Shown one piece after another: positions 1 through 11,794 of a stretch of 64,000 nucleotides of DNA; the stretch's first letter is position 1, and each line of letters begins with the position of its first letter. Made by a program: the position numbers and the translations under genes. The stretch comes from Micromonospora sp. NBC_01699. Lineage in GTDB: Bacteria > Actinomycetota > Actinomycetes > Mycobacteriales > Micromonosporaceae. The stretch covers positions 6,632,001 through 6,696,000 of the forward strand of contig NZ_CP109199.1 in NCBI RefSeq assembly GCF_036250065.1, written 5' to 3'. The notes beneath the pieces are model-generated. The model made no database searches. It had not been told where the DNA came from and worked only from the letters and a program-made list of their open reading frames with translations.

Positions 1-95
1 TGTCATCTGCCGTGTGTCGACCGACGGCGCGGTTCGTCACCGACCGCGGCCGACGCCGGCAGATCACCGGCGTCCGTGCGCCAATAGTCCCCGAT

Positions 96-130
96 GGGAC
101 CCCCGATTGCACGTACTAATCCGGGGTCCC
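96..130. terminator. Hairpin near the left edge
   Basis: An inverted repeat GGGACCCC (96-103) pairs with GGGGTCCC (123-130), and GATT (105-108) pairs with AATC (118-121), leaving a 9-base loop. No gene is visible in 1-286 of the window. The hairpin could be the transcription terminator of a gene that ends outside the left edge; its direction cannot be told. Confidence 0.45.
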
Positions 131-286
131 TCATGAAGCTTTTGTGTCCTGTGGCAGGATGACCGGTTCCGCCCGGTTAACCTGGGCGTCGTCGGGCCCG
201 CGTCCGCGCCCCGGACACATCCGCCGGGGCCGCTGCCCGGCGGGGCGCCGGGCACCCGCGCCCGCCGGTGCGGTACGAAGGCAGGC

Positions 287-1345
287 GTGAATCTCGCGAT
301 CCTGTCCGCCGTACCGACACCGAGCCCGTCGGTGACCTCCACCCCGCGCCCCAGCCAGAGCTGCCTGGACAGCTTCCTGTGCCGGGCGGTGCTGGACGCG
401 ACCGACACCCCCTGGTTCGCCGAGGGCAGCTACTACATCCTGATCAAGCCGCTGCGCATCATCGCGATCGTGCTCGTCGCGATGCTGATCCGGTTCCTGC
501 TGCACCGGACCATCAGCCGACTGGTGGACGCCACCGCGGAGGGCGTGCCGACCGTACTCAAGCCGCTGCGGGAGCGGATCCCGACCGCCGCGGTCGACCC
601 GTCGCTGGTCGTACCGGAGCGGCGGCGCCAACGGGCCGCGGCGATCGGTTCGGTACTGCGCAGCCTGGTCACCGCCATCGTCTTCGGGATCGCCGTACTG
701 CTGGTGCTGAGCGAACTCAGCTTCAACCTGGCACCGCTGCTGGCCAGCGCCGGAATCGCCGGGGTGGCGCTCGGCTTCGGCGCCCAGACGCTGGTCAAGG
801 ACCTGATCGCCGGCCTGTTCATGCTGCTGGAGGACCAGTACGGGGTGGGTGACACGGTCGACCTCGGCGAGGCGACCGGGGTGGTCGAGGCGGTCGGGCT
901 GCGGATCACCACGATCCGGGACGGCCGGGGCGTGCTCTGGTACATCCGCAACGGCGAGATCATCCGGGTCGGCAACAAGAGCCAGGGCTGGGCGATGGTG
1001 GTGGTCGACATGCCGATCGGCTTCGCCGGTACGGAGGAGGCGACCGCGGTGCTGCGTACGGCGGCGGCGTCGGTGGCGGTGGACCCGGAACTCGCACCGG
1101 AGATCGTCGAGGCACCGGAGGTGCTCGGCGTCGAACAGGTCACGGTGGACGGTGCGGTGATCCGTACGGTGGTCAAAACGACCGCGGATGGTCAGTTGCC
1201 GGTCGGACGGGAGCTGCGTCGGCGGCTGGCCGAGGCACTGGAGAACTCGGGCATCACGGCACAGATCGCGGCCTCGCGGATGTACCTGCGGTCGCCGTCG
1301 CCACCGCCGGAGGGTCACGAGACCGGCCAGGGTGGAGCCACCTGA
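287..1345 (+). CDS. MscS-family mechanosensitive ion channel
   Basis: A 352-residue inner-membrane channel of the small-conductance mechanosensitive (MscS) family, expected to release solutes under hypo-osmotic shock. Hydrophobic helices lie near residues 52-72, 120-143 and 147-180. The last is the Gly/Ala-rich pore helix (ASAGIAGVALGFGAQ) and runs into the conserved LVKDLIAGLFMLLEDQYGVGD segment that starts the cytoplasmic beta domain. The length is close to the minimal three-helix members. The GTG at 287 has an AAGGCAGG-like ribosome site just upstream. The gene appears monocistronic. Substrate selectivity cannot be told from sequence. Confidence 0.92.
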   Translation: MNLAILSAVPTPSPSVTSTPRPSQSCLDSFLCRAVLDATDTPWFAEGSYYILIKPLRIIAIVLVAMLIRFLLHRTISRLVDATAEGVPTVLKPLRERIPTAAVDPSLVVPERRRQRAAAIGSVLRSLVTAIVFGIAVLLVLSELSFNLAPLLASAGIAGVALGFGAQTLVKDLIAGLFMLLEDQYGVGDTVDLGEATGVVEAVGLRITTIRDGRGVLWYIRNGEIIRVGNKSQGWAMVVVDMPIGFAGTEEATAVLRTAAASVAVDPELAPEIVEAPEVLGVEQVTVDGAVIRTVVKTTADGQLPVGRELRRRLAEALENSGITAQIAASRMYLRSPSPPPEGHETGQGGAT

Positions 1346-1628
1346 GCGGCGGTTTCGCGGGCGGGCACGGGGTGATTACGGAAACGGGGGTCAGGTCGCC
1401 GGCAAGCGGGGGTCGCGGACCACACGGGCGGTCAGGTATCGTCCGTTCGTTCAGTCAAGGATGCGACGATCTACCCCTTCACCCTAGCCAGATGTCTGAC
1501 GATCGGGCAGAATCCGGGACAAGCTCCTCTCGGAGCGTGACGAGGACAACTTGCCCCCTGACGTCTGACAAACGTTTCCCGACGGCTCCATCTCGGTTGG
1601 TCAGCGGTCGAGAACGATGGAGGCCCCC

Positions 1629-3002
1629 GTGTCCGACGCGACACGTACGCCCGAAGGGCCGGCTACGTTCCGCGAGGTGTTCGCGCAGCCGGAGTTCCGG
1701 GCGCTCTACACGGCCAACGCGTTCTCCTGGCTCGGCGACTATCTGGCCCGTGCCGCCGTCACCGTACTCGTCTTCCAGGAGACCAGTTCGGTAGCCCTCT
1801 CCGCCGCCGCGTTCGCGGTGAGCTTCCTGCCCTGGCTGGTCGGCGGTCCGCTGCTCGCCGCGGTGGCGGAACGGCATCCGTACCGGACCGTGATGGTGGT
1901 CTGCGACCTGACCCGGATGGTGCTGATCGGCATCATCGCGATCCCCGGCCTGCCGGTCCCGGTCATCCTGGTGCTGCTGTTCGGCATCACCCTGGCCAAT
2001 CCGCCGAGCCAGGCGGCCCGCTCGGCGCTGATCCCGATGCTGCTCACCGGTGACCGCCTGGTGGTCGGTCTGGCGGTCAGCACCAGCACCGGCCAGGCCG
2101 CCCAGATCGTCGGGTACGTGCTCGGCGCCTCCGTCGCCACGCTGAACCCGAGTGCCGCGCTGCTGATCAACACCGGCACCTTCGCGCTCTCCGCCGCGTT
2201 GATCCGGTTCCGGATCCACCAGCGACCGGCCGCGATGAGCGAGGAGCACCGCAGCCACCTGCTCCGGGAGACCGCCGAGGGCTTCCGGCTGGTCTTCGGC
2301 ACGCCGGTGCTGCGGGCCATCGCGATAGTGGTCTTCGCCTCGATGCTCTTCGCGATCGTGCCGGAGGGCCTGGCCGCCGGCTGGGCGGCCGAGTTCGCGG
2401 CGGTCTCGGACGGCGACCATCCCGGACGCGGATTCACCCAGGCCATGATCATGATCGCCAGCCCGCTCGGCTTTATCCTCGGCGGGCTGACCATCGGGCG
2501 GGGACTGCGGCCGGACCTGCGCCGGGCACTGATCCGCCCGTTCGCGGTGCTGGCCCCGCTCGCCCTGGTGCCGGCCCTACTCAACCCGACCCCGCCCCTG
2601 ATCGCGTTGATGGCACTGGTCAGCGGCTTCGCCGTGGCCGGTCTGCTGCCGGTCGCCAACGGGCTGTTCGTGCAGGCCCTGCCGCCCGGTTTCCGGGCTC
2701 GGGCGTTCGGCGTGATGAGCAGCGGGATGCAGGTGCTCCAGGGCGGTGCCGTACTGGTCACCGGGGTCCTGGCCGGGCAGTTCGACATCCCGCTCGTGGT
2801 CGGCCTGTGGAGCGTCGGCGGGGTGCTGCTGATGCTGGTCGTCGCGACCCAGTGGCCCACCACCGCCGAGTTCAACGCCGCCATCGCGGAGGCCACCCGG
2901 CAGTCACCGGCCCCGGCCGAGGCGCACCGCCCGGCGGACGAGCCGGTCGGCGACCGGGCACCCGGTGCCCCGACCTCGCCGAGCGGCGTCAGCACACTGT
3001 GA
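1629..3002 (+). CDS. MFS transporter, exporter-like
   Basis: A major facilitator superfamily permease of about 457 residues with roughly twelve hydrophobic segments and the N-terminal signature FREVFAQPEFRALY-x-ANAFSWLGD typical of actinobacterial drug/unknown exporters. An ATG at 1617 is in frame, but GGAGG at 1619-1623 lies inside it and is ideally spaced for the GTG at 1629, so that start is preferred. The C-terminal 50 residues are Pro/Ala-rich, hydrophilic and probably cytoplasmic. It is followed 57 bp later by a globin gene on the same strand. The substrate is unknown. Confidence 0.88.
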   Translation: MSDATRTPEGPATFREVFAQPEFRALYTANAFSWLGDYLARAAVTVLVFQETSSVALSAAAFAVSFLPWLVGGPLLAAVAERHPYRTVMVVCDLTRMVLIGIIAIPGLPVPVILVLLFGITLANPPSQAARSALIPMLLTGDRLVVGLAVSTSTGQAAQIVGYVLGASVATLNPSAALLINTGTFALSAALIRFRIHQRPAAMSEEHRSHLLRETAEGFRLVFGTPVLRAIAIVVFASMLFAIVPEGLAAGWAAEFAAVSDGDHPGRGFTQAMIMIASPLGFILGGLTIGRGLRPDLRRALIRPFAVLAPLALVPALLNPTPPLIALMALVSGFAVAGLLPVANGLFVQALPPGFRARAFGVMSSGMQVLQGGAVLVTGVLAGQFDIPLVVGLWSVGGVLLMLVVATQWPTTAEFNAAIAEATRQSPAPAEAHRPADEPVGDRAPGAPTSPSGVSTL

Positions 3003-3059
3003 TCAGGCCCGCGCCGACCACGCCGCGACCGATCAATGCGCACCTGGCAGGATGGAACG

Positions 3060-3500
3060 GTGACGTCTCCAGGTGAGGGCGACCAGGCGCGTACGCCGGC
3101 GACCCTGTTCGAAGCGATCGGCGGCGAGCCGACCTTCCGCAAGCTGGTCGACGAGTTCTACGTCGGGGTCGCCAGCGACCCGCTGCTGCGCCCGCTCTAT
3201 CCCGAAGAGGATCTGCGCCCGGCGGCCGACCGGATGACCCTGTTCCTGATGCAGTACTGGGGCGGCCCGGGCACCTATTCCGAACAGCGGGGACACCCCC
3301 GGCTGCGGATGCGGCACGCGCCGTTCCGGGTCGGACCGGCCGAGCGCGACGCCTGGCTGCGGGCGATGCGCCGGGCCGTGGACAGCCTGGCCCTACCCCA
3401 GGAGTACGAGCAGACGCTCTGGGACTACCTGGAGCGAGCCGCCTACTTCATGGTCAACACCAACGACGACACCCCCGCCACCCCACCCCAAACCCCCTAA
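3060..3500 (+). CDS. Group II truncated haemoglobin
   Basis: A 146-residue truncated globin of the GlbO (group II) type, a haem protein linked to oxygen or nitric oxide handling. Visible family marks are the Phe-Tyr (B9/B10) pair in DEFYVGV, the RMRHAPF segment carrying the proximal histidine F8, and the AWLRAM tryptophan G8 typical of group II. An upstream in-frame ATG at 3036 exists, but the GTG at 3060 gives the normal N-terminus and has a purine-rich stretch before it. The C-terminal tail (Asn/Asp/Thr/Pro) is encoded by the start of a C-rich tract. Confidence 0.88.
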   Translation: MTSPGEGDQARTPATLFEAIGGEPTFRKLVDEFYVGVASDPLLRPLYPEEDLRPAADRMTLFLMQYWGGPGTYSEQRGHPRLRMRHAPFRVGPAERDAWLRAMRRAVDSLALPQEYEQTLWDYLERAAYFMVNTNDDTPATPPQTP

Positions 3501-3550
3501 CCCACCCACCCCCACGCACCCCCCCACCCCCACCCCCACCCCCCCACGGC
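3501..3550. repeat. C-rich low-complexity tract
   Basis: About 45 bases made almost only of C runs separated by single A residues follow the globin stop codon and lead directly into the inverted repeat at 3552-3628. It codes for nothing on either strand and is a likely site of length variation. Confidence 0.7.
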
Positions 3551-3551
3551 G

Positions 3552-3628
3552 CGTCGATCTTGCACTTGTGGTCGTGCATAAATAGGGACGGTTGCCCTAA
3601 TTCGGGCGCCACAAGTGCAAGATCGACG
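3552..3628. repeat. Intergenic palindromic element, 20-bp perfect arms
   Basis: Left arm 3552-3571 and right arm 3609-3628 are exact reverse complements over 20 bp (core GATCTTGCACTTGTGG). The 37-base interior has its own small stem (TAGGG with CCCTA). It lies between the convergent globin and YbjN genes, so it may act as a bidirectional terminator. The AT-containing, structured interior is unlike the flanks, and it resembles repeated intergenic REP-type elements; whether it recurs elsewhere in this genome cannot be seen from one window. Confidence 0.75.
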
Positions 3629-3659
3629 GGGGAACGGGCGGGGACGGGGCGGGAAGGGG

Positions 3660-4262
3660 TTAGAGGAGGGCGCCTTCGTCGTGGAGCCAGTCGACGAAGG
3701 TGGTTGCCATCGCTGCGCCGCAGTCGAGCACCTCGACCAGCAGCGCGTCGTGCGCACCGGAGCGCATCGGCACCTGCATCTCGGCGTAGATCGGCAACTG
3801 GCCGCGCTCGGTCGGGTCGCCCACGTACGCCTTGGCGAACCGCTGGGCGTGGTTCCACTCGTTGACGACGCGGTAGGCCCGGTCGGCCCAGTCCGGCGGC
3901 ACGGTGGAGTACGGCCGGGCGCGCATCACCAGGATCTCGTCCTCGGGCCCTTCGAGGGTGAAGAGCACCGCGTGCCGCTCCCACATGGCGAGCAGGCTGC
4001 CGTCGCCGTCGGCGAGGTAGCGCACGTCGAGCAGGTCGAGCGCGTCGCCGAGCCGGCGCAGGGTGACCGGTGCGACGACGGCGGGCTCGACCGGCGCGGG
4101 CCGTTCGGTTGTCGTGACTGGTTCAGTCTGATCGGAATCGTGCTCCGGCTCTCGCGGGGCGGGCGGTCCTACCCGGACGGCCTCGTCCACGGAGATCCTG
4201 CTTCGAGTCTCCGGCTCACCGCTCGCGACGGTGTGACCGGGGCGCCATGACCACCACGGCAT
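3660..4262 (-). CDS. YbjN-domain protein
   Basis: A protein of up to 200 residues whose C-terminal 130 residues match the YbjN family, a fold shared with type III secretion chaperones; function is unknown in actinobacteria. The core runs from LRRLGDALDLLDVRY through FTLEGPEDEILVMRARPYSTVPPDWADRA to FVDWLHDEGALL. The first 65 residues are Pro/Glu-rich and poorly conserved-looking, so the start is uncertain. A GTG further in (Val-Asp-Glu-Ala, near residue 25) also has a purine-rich leader. It converges on the globin gene across the 3552-3628 palindrome. Confidence 0.8.
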   Translation of the reverse strand: MPWWSWRPGHTVASGEPETRSRISVDEAVRVGPPAPREPEHDSDQTEPVTTTERPAPVEPAVVAPVTLRRLGDALDLLDVRYLADGDGSLLAMWERHAVLFTLEGPEDEILVMRARPYSTVPPDWADRAYRVVNEWNHAQRFAKAYVGDPTERGQLPIYAEMQVPMRSGAHDALLVEVLDCGAAMATTFVDWLHDEGALL

Positions 4263-4411
4263 TGCTCGCGCACCTCGCTCCCCAGCGGATCCAGTCGCCT
4301 ACGGTGCGTTGGATCCGAGGGACGACGGTACCCGGATAGCCGTTCGGAAGCATCCCCCCAACGGACGCCCATGACCAGAGGAACTATATAGCATCAGCCG
4401 TTCAGGCGATC

Positions 4412-5182
4412 TCAGACCGGGGTGATCGACAGCTGACTCGCCCTGAGTAACCACACAGCTCCGTACGGCGCGGAGAGCCCGGTCCACCGGCCGGCGACCC
4501 GCACCTGGACCAGATCCGCCCCGGCAGCGCGGTTCCGACCCGGTTCGCCCGAGTCGGCGCCATCCGGTCCGGCCGCCCCGCCCGGACCGAGGAAGCCCAT
4601 CCGGACCACCGCCTGCACCAGTCGCTGCGACACCTCGATCGGGCCCACCGGGCCGACCTGTGCCGGGCCGGTCACCACCACGGCCACGTGGTCCAGCAAC
4701 GCGTCCCGGAGCACCCGCTGCCCCACCGCCCTGCCCCCGACGCCGTGATCCGCCGCGTCGCGCAGCGTGCCCGCCGCCGCCGCCGCGATCCGGCGTACGT
4801 CCGCTCCCGGCATCGTCTCCACGAGCTGACCGGTCGAACCGGGCAGCGGCCACTTCCAGTCGGCGTCGCGGCGGGCCGGCAATCCGGTGCCGCCCCGGGC
4901 CAGCTCGGCCAGGAGCGCGTCGGCGGAGACCGTGACGTCACCCGGACCGGCCCCGGCCACCGTACGGCTGACCAGCACCGCCCACGGCAGGCGCGCCCAG
5001 AGCGTGGTACGACCCGCCGGACCCGCCGGACGCAGCCGTACCACCGCCGCCGGGTCGAGCCGGGTCAGCCGGGCCAGGAAGGCACCCGCGTCGGGCACCC
5101 CGGTCAGCCCGTGCCCGATCGGCGCCCCCGGCACCGGGCCGGAACCGATGGGCGCCGGACCGGACTCGGCCGACCCGCTCAC
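4412..5182 (-). CDS. Conserved hypothetical protein downstream of thioesterase
   Basis: A soluble protein of about 256 residues without a recognised domain. The reading frame is open far upstream, but the GTG at 5182 overlaps the stop of the thioesterase gene as GTGA, so translational coupling to it is the likely arrangement. It is rich in Ala, Gly and Val with several predicted short helices (for example DAGAFLARLTRLDPAAVVRL) and no signal peptide or membrane helix. It is the last gene of the ettA-thioesterase operon. No function is proposed. Confidence 0.7.
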   Translation of the reverse strand: MSGSAESGPAPIGSGPVPGAPIGHGLTGVPDAGAFLARLTRLDPAAVVRLRPAGPAGRTTLWARLPWAVLVSRTVAGAGPGDVTVSADALLAELARGGTGLPARRDADWKWPLPGSTGQLVETMPGADVRRIAAAAAGTLRDAADHGVGGRAVGQRVLRDALLDHVAVVVTGPAQVGPVGPIEVSQRLVQAVVRMGFLGPGGAAGPDGADSGEPGRNRAAGADLVQVRVAGRWTGLSAPYGAVWLLRASQLSITPV

Positions 5183-5635
5183 GACAGCTGGTAGGGCCGC
5201 AGGAAGGCCCGCTCGTCCTCGGTGAGCCGGCGGGGCCGTCCCTGTTCGAGGTCGTACGGGACCAGCACCGACCGGGCCCGACTGGCCAGCGTCTCGCCGT
5301 CGAACAGCTCGTAGCCGATGGTGAACCGGGATGCCTTGATCTCCTCCACCCACAGCTCGATCCGGACCATCGGCGCCTGCTCGGCGGTGGCCCGGCCGAG
5401 GGCGTAGTCGACCGGACGCAGGTAGTCCACCTCGTGCCGGGCGATCACCACACCGTCGGCGAACGAGTTCAGCCCCCAGGCCCGGCCGCCGACGAACATC
5501 AGCGCCACCCGGGCCTCCTCGTACAGGGTGAGGAAGCGGGCGTTGTTGACGTGGCCGTACGCGTCCAGGTCGGACCAGCGCAGCGCGCAGTGGTAGACGT
5601 ACCGGGCTGCCGGCGGGTGCTCGGCCGCGACCGGA

Positions 5636-5643
<8 letters not shown>
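5179..5643 (-). CDS. Hotdog-fold acyl-CoA thioesterase
   Basis: A 154-residue member of the 4-hydroxybenzoyl-CoA thioesterase/FadM-like hotdog family, expected to hydrolyse acyl-CoA thioesters in the cytoplasm. The signature RWSDLDAYGHVNNARFLTLYEEAR contains the catalytic Asp and the His-Val-Asn-Asn turn. The chosen GTG at 5643 gives VTSPVAAEHPPAARYVYHC and overlaps the ettA stop by 8 bp. The longer open frame upstream is antisense-like Arg/Ser/Thr-rich sequence and is not used. It is coupled to the downstream hypothetical gene by a 4-bp overlap. Confidence 0.9.
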
Positions 5644-7312
<1,669 letters not shown>

Positions 7313-7625
7313 GGTGCGGCCTACCTCCAGAGTCTGCGGAACAGGGAGCTCTACCCGAGCCCCTGAGAGCCTGCGGGCGCGGGGCGCGAGCCAGGGTCAA
7401 CCCCGCGCGGGCCGTCGTCAATCCTGACAGGTGGAGCGCCGTCCGCCCACATCACCCCGCCGGAGCACCCGAGCAGGGACGAAAGGGAACGATATTGTCA
7501 AGATCACTTGTCGGTTTGCCCGCACCGTCCCGCAGGGCAGTAAGAGTGCCACCGCGAGGCAGGAGCCACAGCTACGCTCAGTACGCTCAGCGGTGGACTG
7601 CGGAATCACCGGAGGTGCACAGATC

Positions 7626-9026
7626 GTGACGGATCGTAGCTCGTTCGTAGTCGTGGCGAATCGTCTGCCGGTCGACGAGGTGAACACCCCAGAGGGACGG
7701 CAATGGCGCCGGAGCCCGGGGGGCCTGGTCACCGCCCTGCACCCGGTCCTCGTGCAGCACCAGGGCACCTGGGTGGGGTGGGCCGGTGGCGTCGGCGCGG
7801 CCCCGGAACCGTTCGATCTTGAGGGCATCGGGCTGCACCCGGTGCCGCTGAGCGCCGAGGAACTGGAGCGCTACTACGAGGGCCAGTCGAACGCCACCAT
7901 CTGGCCGCTCTACCACGACGCGGTGGAGACCCCGGCCTACAAGCGTCGCTGGCGGGAGGCGTACCGGCTGGTCAACGCGCGGTTCGCGGAGGCCGCCGCG
8001 GAGGTGGCGGCGGAAGGCGCGACCGTCTGGGTGCAGGACTACCAGCTTCAGCTCGTGCCGGCGATGCTGCGCGAGCTCCGCCCGGACCTACGGATAGGTT
8101 TCTTCCTCCATATCCCATTCCCGCCGATCGAACTGTTCATGCAGATGCCGCTACGCGCCGAGGTGCTGCGCGGGCTGCTCGGCGCCGACCTGGTCGGGTT
8201 CCAGCAGCGGCTGGCGGCACAGAACTTCGTCCGGCTGGCCCGGCACCTGCTCGGCCTGCGGTACGAGGGCCAGATGATCCAGGTCGACGGGCGTCAGGTG
8301 AAGGCCGGCGCCTTCCCCATCTCGATCGACGTCGCCGAGATGGAGCGGATGGCGGCCGACCCGGCGGTGCAGGCGCGGGCCAAGCAGATCCGGGCCGAAC
8401 TGGGCGACCCGAAGACCGTCGTGCTCGGCGTCGACCGGCTCGACTACACCAAGGGCATCGAGCTTCGACTGAAGGCATTCCGCGAGCTTCTCGCTGACGG
8501 AAAGTTGACAGTTCCCGACGCCGTTATGGTGCAGGTGGCCACGCCGAGCCGCGAGCGGGTCGAGCACTACCAGGCACTACGCGTGAAGGTCGAGCGCGAA
8601 GTTGGCCGGATTAATGGGGAATTTGGCCGGGTGGGCGTGCCTGCTGTTCACTATCTGCACCAGTCGTACAGTCGCAGTGAACTTGCCGCGCTCTACTGCG
8701 CGGCAGATGTGATGATGGTGACCCCACTGCGAGACGGAATGAACCTGGTGGCCAAGGAGTACGTTGCATCGCGCGCCGACTCTGGCGGCGCGCTCGTGCT
8801 CAGTGAGTTTGCCGGCGCCGCCACCGAGTTGCGCCAGGCCTTCCTCTGTAACCCGCACGACCCCGACGGGGTGAAGGACGCGCTGTTGCGCGCGGTCCAC
8901 GTCGACAAGGTGGAAGCACGGAGGCGCATGCGGATCATGCAGCGTCACCTGCGTACCCACGATGTCGAACACTGGGCCCGGTCTTTCCTGAACGAGCTGG
9001 GCGTGCCCGAAACGGAGGCAGTGTGA
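7626..9026 (+). CDS. otsA: Trehalose-6-phosphate synthase
   Basis: A GT20 retaining glycosyltransferase of 466 residues that joins a nucleotide-glucose to glucose-6-phosphate to make trehalose-6-phosphate. Visible motifs are the N-terminal [10 protein letters not shown] with downstream [33 protein letters not shown], and the donor site [18 protein letters not shown]. The frame is open from 7431, but the GTG at 7626 follows GGAGG (7611-7615) and starts the family's normal N-terminus ([15 protein letters not shown]). Its stop overlaps the start of the otsB fusion gene (GTGTGA), so the two are coupled. Confidence 0.95.
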   Translation: MTDRSSFVVVANRLPVDEVNTPEGRQWRRSPGGLVTALHPVLVQHQGTWVGWAGGVGAAPEPFDLEGIGLHPVPLSAEELERYYEGQSNATIWPLYHDAVETPAYKRRWREAYRLVNARFAEAAAEVAAEGATVWVQDYQLQLVPAMLRELRPDLRIGFFLHIPFPPIELFMQMPLRAEVLRGLLGADLVGFQQRLAAQNFVRLARHLLGLRYEGQMIQVDGRQVKAGAFPISIDVAEMERMAADPAVQARAKQIRAELGDPKTVVLGVDRLDYTKGIELRLKAFRELLADGKLTVPDAVMVQVATPSRERVEHYQALRVKVEREVGRINGEFGRVGVPAVHYLHQSYSRSELAALYCAADVMMVTPLRDGMNLVAKEYVASRADSGGALVLSEFAGAATELRQAFLCNPHDPDGVKDALLRAVHVDKVEARRRMRIMQRHLRTHDVEHWARSFLNELGVPETEAV

Positions 9027-11623
9027 GCACGTCCGTACTGGACACCGGGGCCATGGCCCTGGACTCGATCGATCCCGTGCTGCGGGACGCGATCGGCAGG
9101 ATCGCCCGCTCACCCCAGCTACTGGTCGCCTGCGACTACGACGGCACCCTGGCGCCGATCGTCGAGGACCCGAGCAAGGCCGTACCGCTGCCGGAGTCGG
9201 TGGCGGCGGTACGGGCGCTGGCCGCCCTGCCGCAGACCACGGTCGCCGTGGTCTCCGGCCGGGCACTGCGTGACCTGGCCACCCTGTCCCGGCTGCCGAG
9301 CGAGGTGCATCTGGTCGGCAGCCACGGATCCGAGTTCGACATCGGCTTCGTCGAGCGTCTCGCCCCCGAACTGGTCGAGATCCGCACCCGGCTCCGCAAC
9401 GAGCTGCGCCGGATCACCGCCGAACAGCCCGGCGTACGGCTGGAGAGCAAGCCGGCCAGCATCGCCGTACACACCCGGGGCGCCAAGCCCGAGGTGGCTA
9501 GCCGGGTGATCACGGCGGTGCAGGAGGGCCCGGCGAGCTGGACCGGGGTGACCGTGACCCAGGGCAAGGAGGTCATCGAGCTGTCGGTGATCCCCACCCA
9601 CAAGGGGACCGCGGTCGACCAGTTGCGTACCCAGATCTCGGCCAGCGCGGTGCTCTTCATGGGCGACGACGTGACCGACGAGAACGCCTTCGCGAACCTG
9701 CACGGCCCCGATCTCGGCATCAAGATCGGCAGCGGGGAGACCCAGGCGGCCTACCGGGTCGCCGACCCGACCGAGGCCGCCCGGGTGCTCGGCCTGCTGC
9801 TCCAGGTCCGCCGCACCTGGCTGTTCGGCGAGCGGGCGGTGCCGATCGAGCGGCACTCGATGCTGGCCAACGGCCGTACGGTGGCCCTGCTCACGCCCGA
9901 GGCGAAGGTCACCTGGCTGTGTCACCCGAAGCCGGACGCCTCGGCGATCTTCGCCGACCTGGTCGGCGGCCCGCCGGCCGGCCACTTCAGCGTCTCCCCC
10001 GACCGCGGCGGCCTGCCGCTGGGGCAGCGCTACCGGCCCGGCACGATGACCGTGGAGACCCGCTGGTCCGGGCTGACCGTCACCGACTGGCTGGACCGGC
10101 CGTCGTCGGACAACGTGCCCAGCGGGTCGGCCGTCGTCTCCGGTGACTCGACCCTGGTCCGGGTGCTCACCGGATCCGGCCGGGTCCGCCTGGAGTTCGC
10201 CCCCCGGCCCGAGTTCGGCCAGGTCGCGGTCCAGCTCCAACCGCTCGCCGAAGGGCTGCTGGTGCTCGGCTCCAACGAGCCGATCGCGCTCTACGCCCCC
10301 GGCGTGCAGTGGCAGGTGGTCACCGACGGCGGCTACGAGACCGCCCGTGCGGTGGTCGACCTCGCCGCCGCCGGTGGATCGATCACCCTCGAACTGCGCT
10401 TCGGCTCACACAGCCTGGCGCACCACCGGGTGCCGATCGCCGAACGGCAGGCCGCCGCCGAACAACCGTGGCGCGACTGGGTGGCCAGCCTGAAGCTGCC
10501 CAGCCACGACCGCGAGCTGGTCGCCCGTAGCGCACTGACCCTGCGCGGGCTCTGCCACGAGGCCACCGGTTCGATCCTCGCCGCCGCGACCACCTCGCTG
10601 CCGGAGGAGCTGGGCGGCGTACGCAACTGGGACTACCGCTACTGCTGGCTGCGGGACGCGGCGATGACCGCGCGGGCACTGGTCGACCTCGGCTCGCTCG
10701 GTGAGGCCGAGGCGTTCCTGCGCTGGGTCGATGGCTGCGTCGAGCGTACCGGCGGCCACCCGGAGCGGCTGCACCCGCTCTACACGGTCGACGGCTACGA
10801 ACTCGGCGCCGAAGCCGTGATCGACACCCTGCCCGGCTACGCCGGCTCCCGACCGGTCCGGGTCGGCAACCTGGCCAACCACCAGCTCCAGCTCGACGTG
10901 TTCGGGCCGATCGCCGATTTGCTCGCGGCCGTCGCCGACCTGCGCGGCTCGGTGCTGGAGACCGAGTGGCGGGTGCTGGAATCGATGGTCGAGGCGGTCA
11001 GCCGCCGCTGGCACGAGCCCGACCACGGCCTCTGGGAGGCCCGGCTTCCCCCCCGGCACCACGTCTACTCCAAGGTCATGTGTTGGATGACGGTGGACCG
11101 GGCGCTACAGATCGTGCGCCGGCACGGCGGCGAGGAGCGGCCCGAGTGGGTCGAACTGCGCGACCGGATCGGGCACAACGTGCTGGAGTACGGCTGGCAC
11201 GAGGGCGTCGGCGCCTACAGCGTCGCGTACGGCGACGAGGAGATGGACGCCTCCTCGCTCTGGATCGGGCTGTCCGGACTGCTGCCCGACGACGACCCGC
11301 GCTTCCTGTCCACGGTGCTGCGCATCGAGGCTGATCTGCGCAGCGGGCCGGTCGTGTACCGCTACCACTGGGACGACGGGCTGCCGGGGCGCGAGGGCGG
11401 CTTCCACATCTGCACGGCGTGGCTGATCGAGGCGTACCTGCGTACCGGGCGGCGGGCCGATGCCGAGGAGCTGTTCGGGCAGATGGTCGACACGGCCGGG
11501 CCGACGGGGTTGCTGCCGGAGCAGTACGACCCGCTGGTGGAGCGGGGGTTGGGTAATCACCCGCAGGCGTACAGCCATCTCGGGTTGATTCGGTGTGCGT
11601 TGTTGTTGGATGGGGCTTTGTAG
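9023..11623 (+). CDS. otsB: Trehalose-6-phosphate phosphatase fused to a GH15 domain
   Basis: An 866-residue two-domain enzyme. Residues 30-270 are a HAD-type trehalose-phosphatase: nucleophile motif [10 protein letters not shown] and acidic motif [11 protein letters not shown]. Residues 275-866 are a glycoside hydrolase family 15 (glucoamylase/trehalase-like) (alpha/alpha)6 module, shown by [42 protein letters not shown] and the C-terminal PEQYDP and [11 protein letters not shown] motifs. It would dephosphorylate the OtsA product; the GH15 module may hydrolyse trehalose or a related alpha-glucoside, which would make the protein a synthesis/turnover switch. That activity is inference. It begins with a 4-bp overlap with otsA and ends before a long terminator hairpin. 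Confidence 0.92.
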   Translation: MSTSVLDTGAMALDSIDPVLRDAIGRIARSPQLLVACDYDGTLAPIVEDPSKAVPLPESVAAVRALAALPQTTVAVVSGRALRDLATLSRLPSEVHLVGSHGSEFDIGFVERLAPELVEIRTRLRNELRRITAEQPGVRLESKPASIAVHTRGAKPEVASRVITAVQEGPASWTGVTVTQGKEVIELSVIPTHKGTAVDQLRTQISASAVLFMGDDVTDENAFANLHGPDLGIKIGSGETQAAYRVADPTEAARVLGLLLQVRRTWLFGERAVPIERHSMLANGRTVALLTPEAKVTWLCHPKPDASAIFADLVGGPPAGHFSVSPDRGGLPLGQRYRPGTMTVETRWSGLTVTDWLDRPSSDNVPSGSAVVSGDSTLVRVLTGSGRVRLEFAPRPEFGQVAVQLQPLAEGLLVLGSNEPIALYAPGVQWQVVTDGGYETARAVVDLAAAGGSITLELRFGSHSLAHHRVPIAERQAAAEQPWRDWVASLKLPSHDRELVARSALTLRGLCHEATGSILAAATTSLPEELGGVRNWDYRYCWLRDAAMTARALVDLGSLGEAEAFLRWVDGCVERTGGHPERLHPLYTVDGYELGAEAVIDTLPGYAGSRPVRVGNLANHQLQLDVFGPIADLLAAVADLRGSVLETEWRVLESMVEAVSRRWHEPDHGLWEARLPPRHHVYSKVMCWMTVDRALQIVRRHGGEERPEWVELRDRIGHNVLEYGWHEGVGAYSVAYGDEEMDASSLWIGLSGLLPDDDPRFLSTVLRIEADLRSGPVVYRYHWDDGLPGREGGFHICTAWLIEAYLRTGRRADAEELFGQMVDTAGPTGLLPEQYDPLVERGLGNHPQAYSHLGLIRCALLLDGAL

Positions 11624-11637
11624 TTGGTGTGTGGGGG

Positions 11638-11704
11638 TTGGGCCCCACCGTGCCCAGCGAGGGCCGTCAGGCTTGATCCCCTCGCCGGGCACGGTGGGGC
11701 CCAA
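11638..11704. terminator. Strong bidirectional terminator hairpin
   Basis: An 18-bp perfect stem (TTGGGCCCCACCGTGCCC at 11638-11655 with its complement at 11687-11704) carries a second inner stem, CGAGGG (11658-11663) with CCCTCG (11679-11684). It sits 14 bp after the otsB stop and before the end of the convergent cobA gene. Confidence 0.85.
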
Positions 11705-11794
11705 CCTCTACCCGTTTGGGTTCTGCTTGAGCGGTGACGCCTTGGGGTTCTGCTCCGGTCGGAGGGGTCCGGCCGGAGCTTTTGCGTGCGTGGG

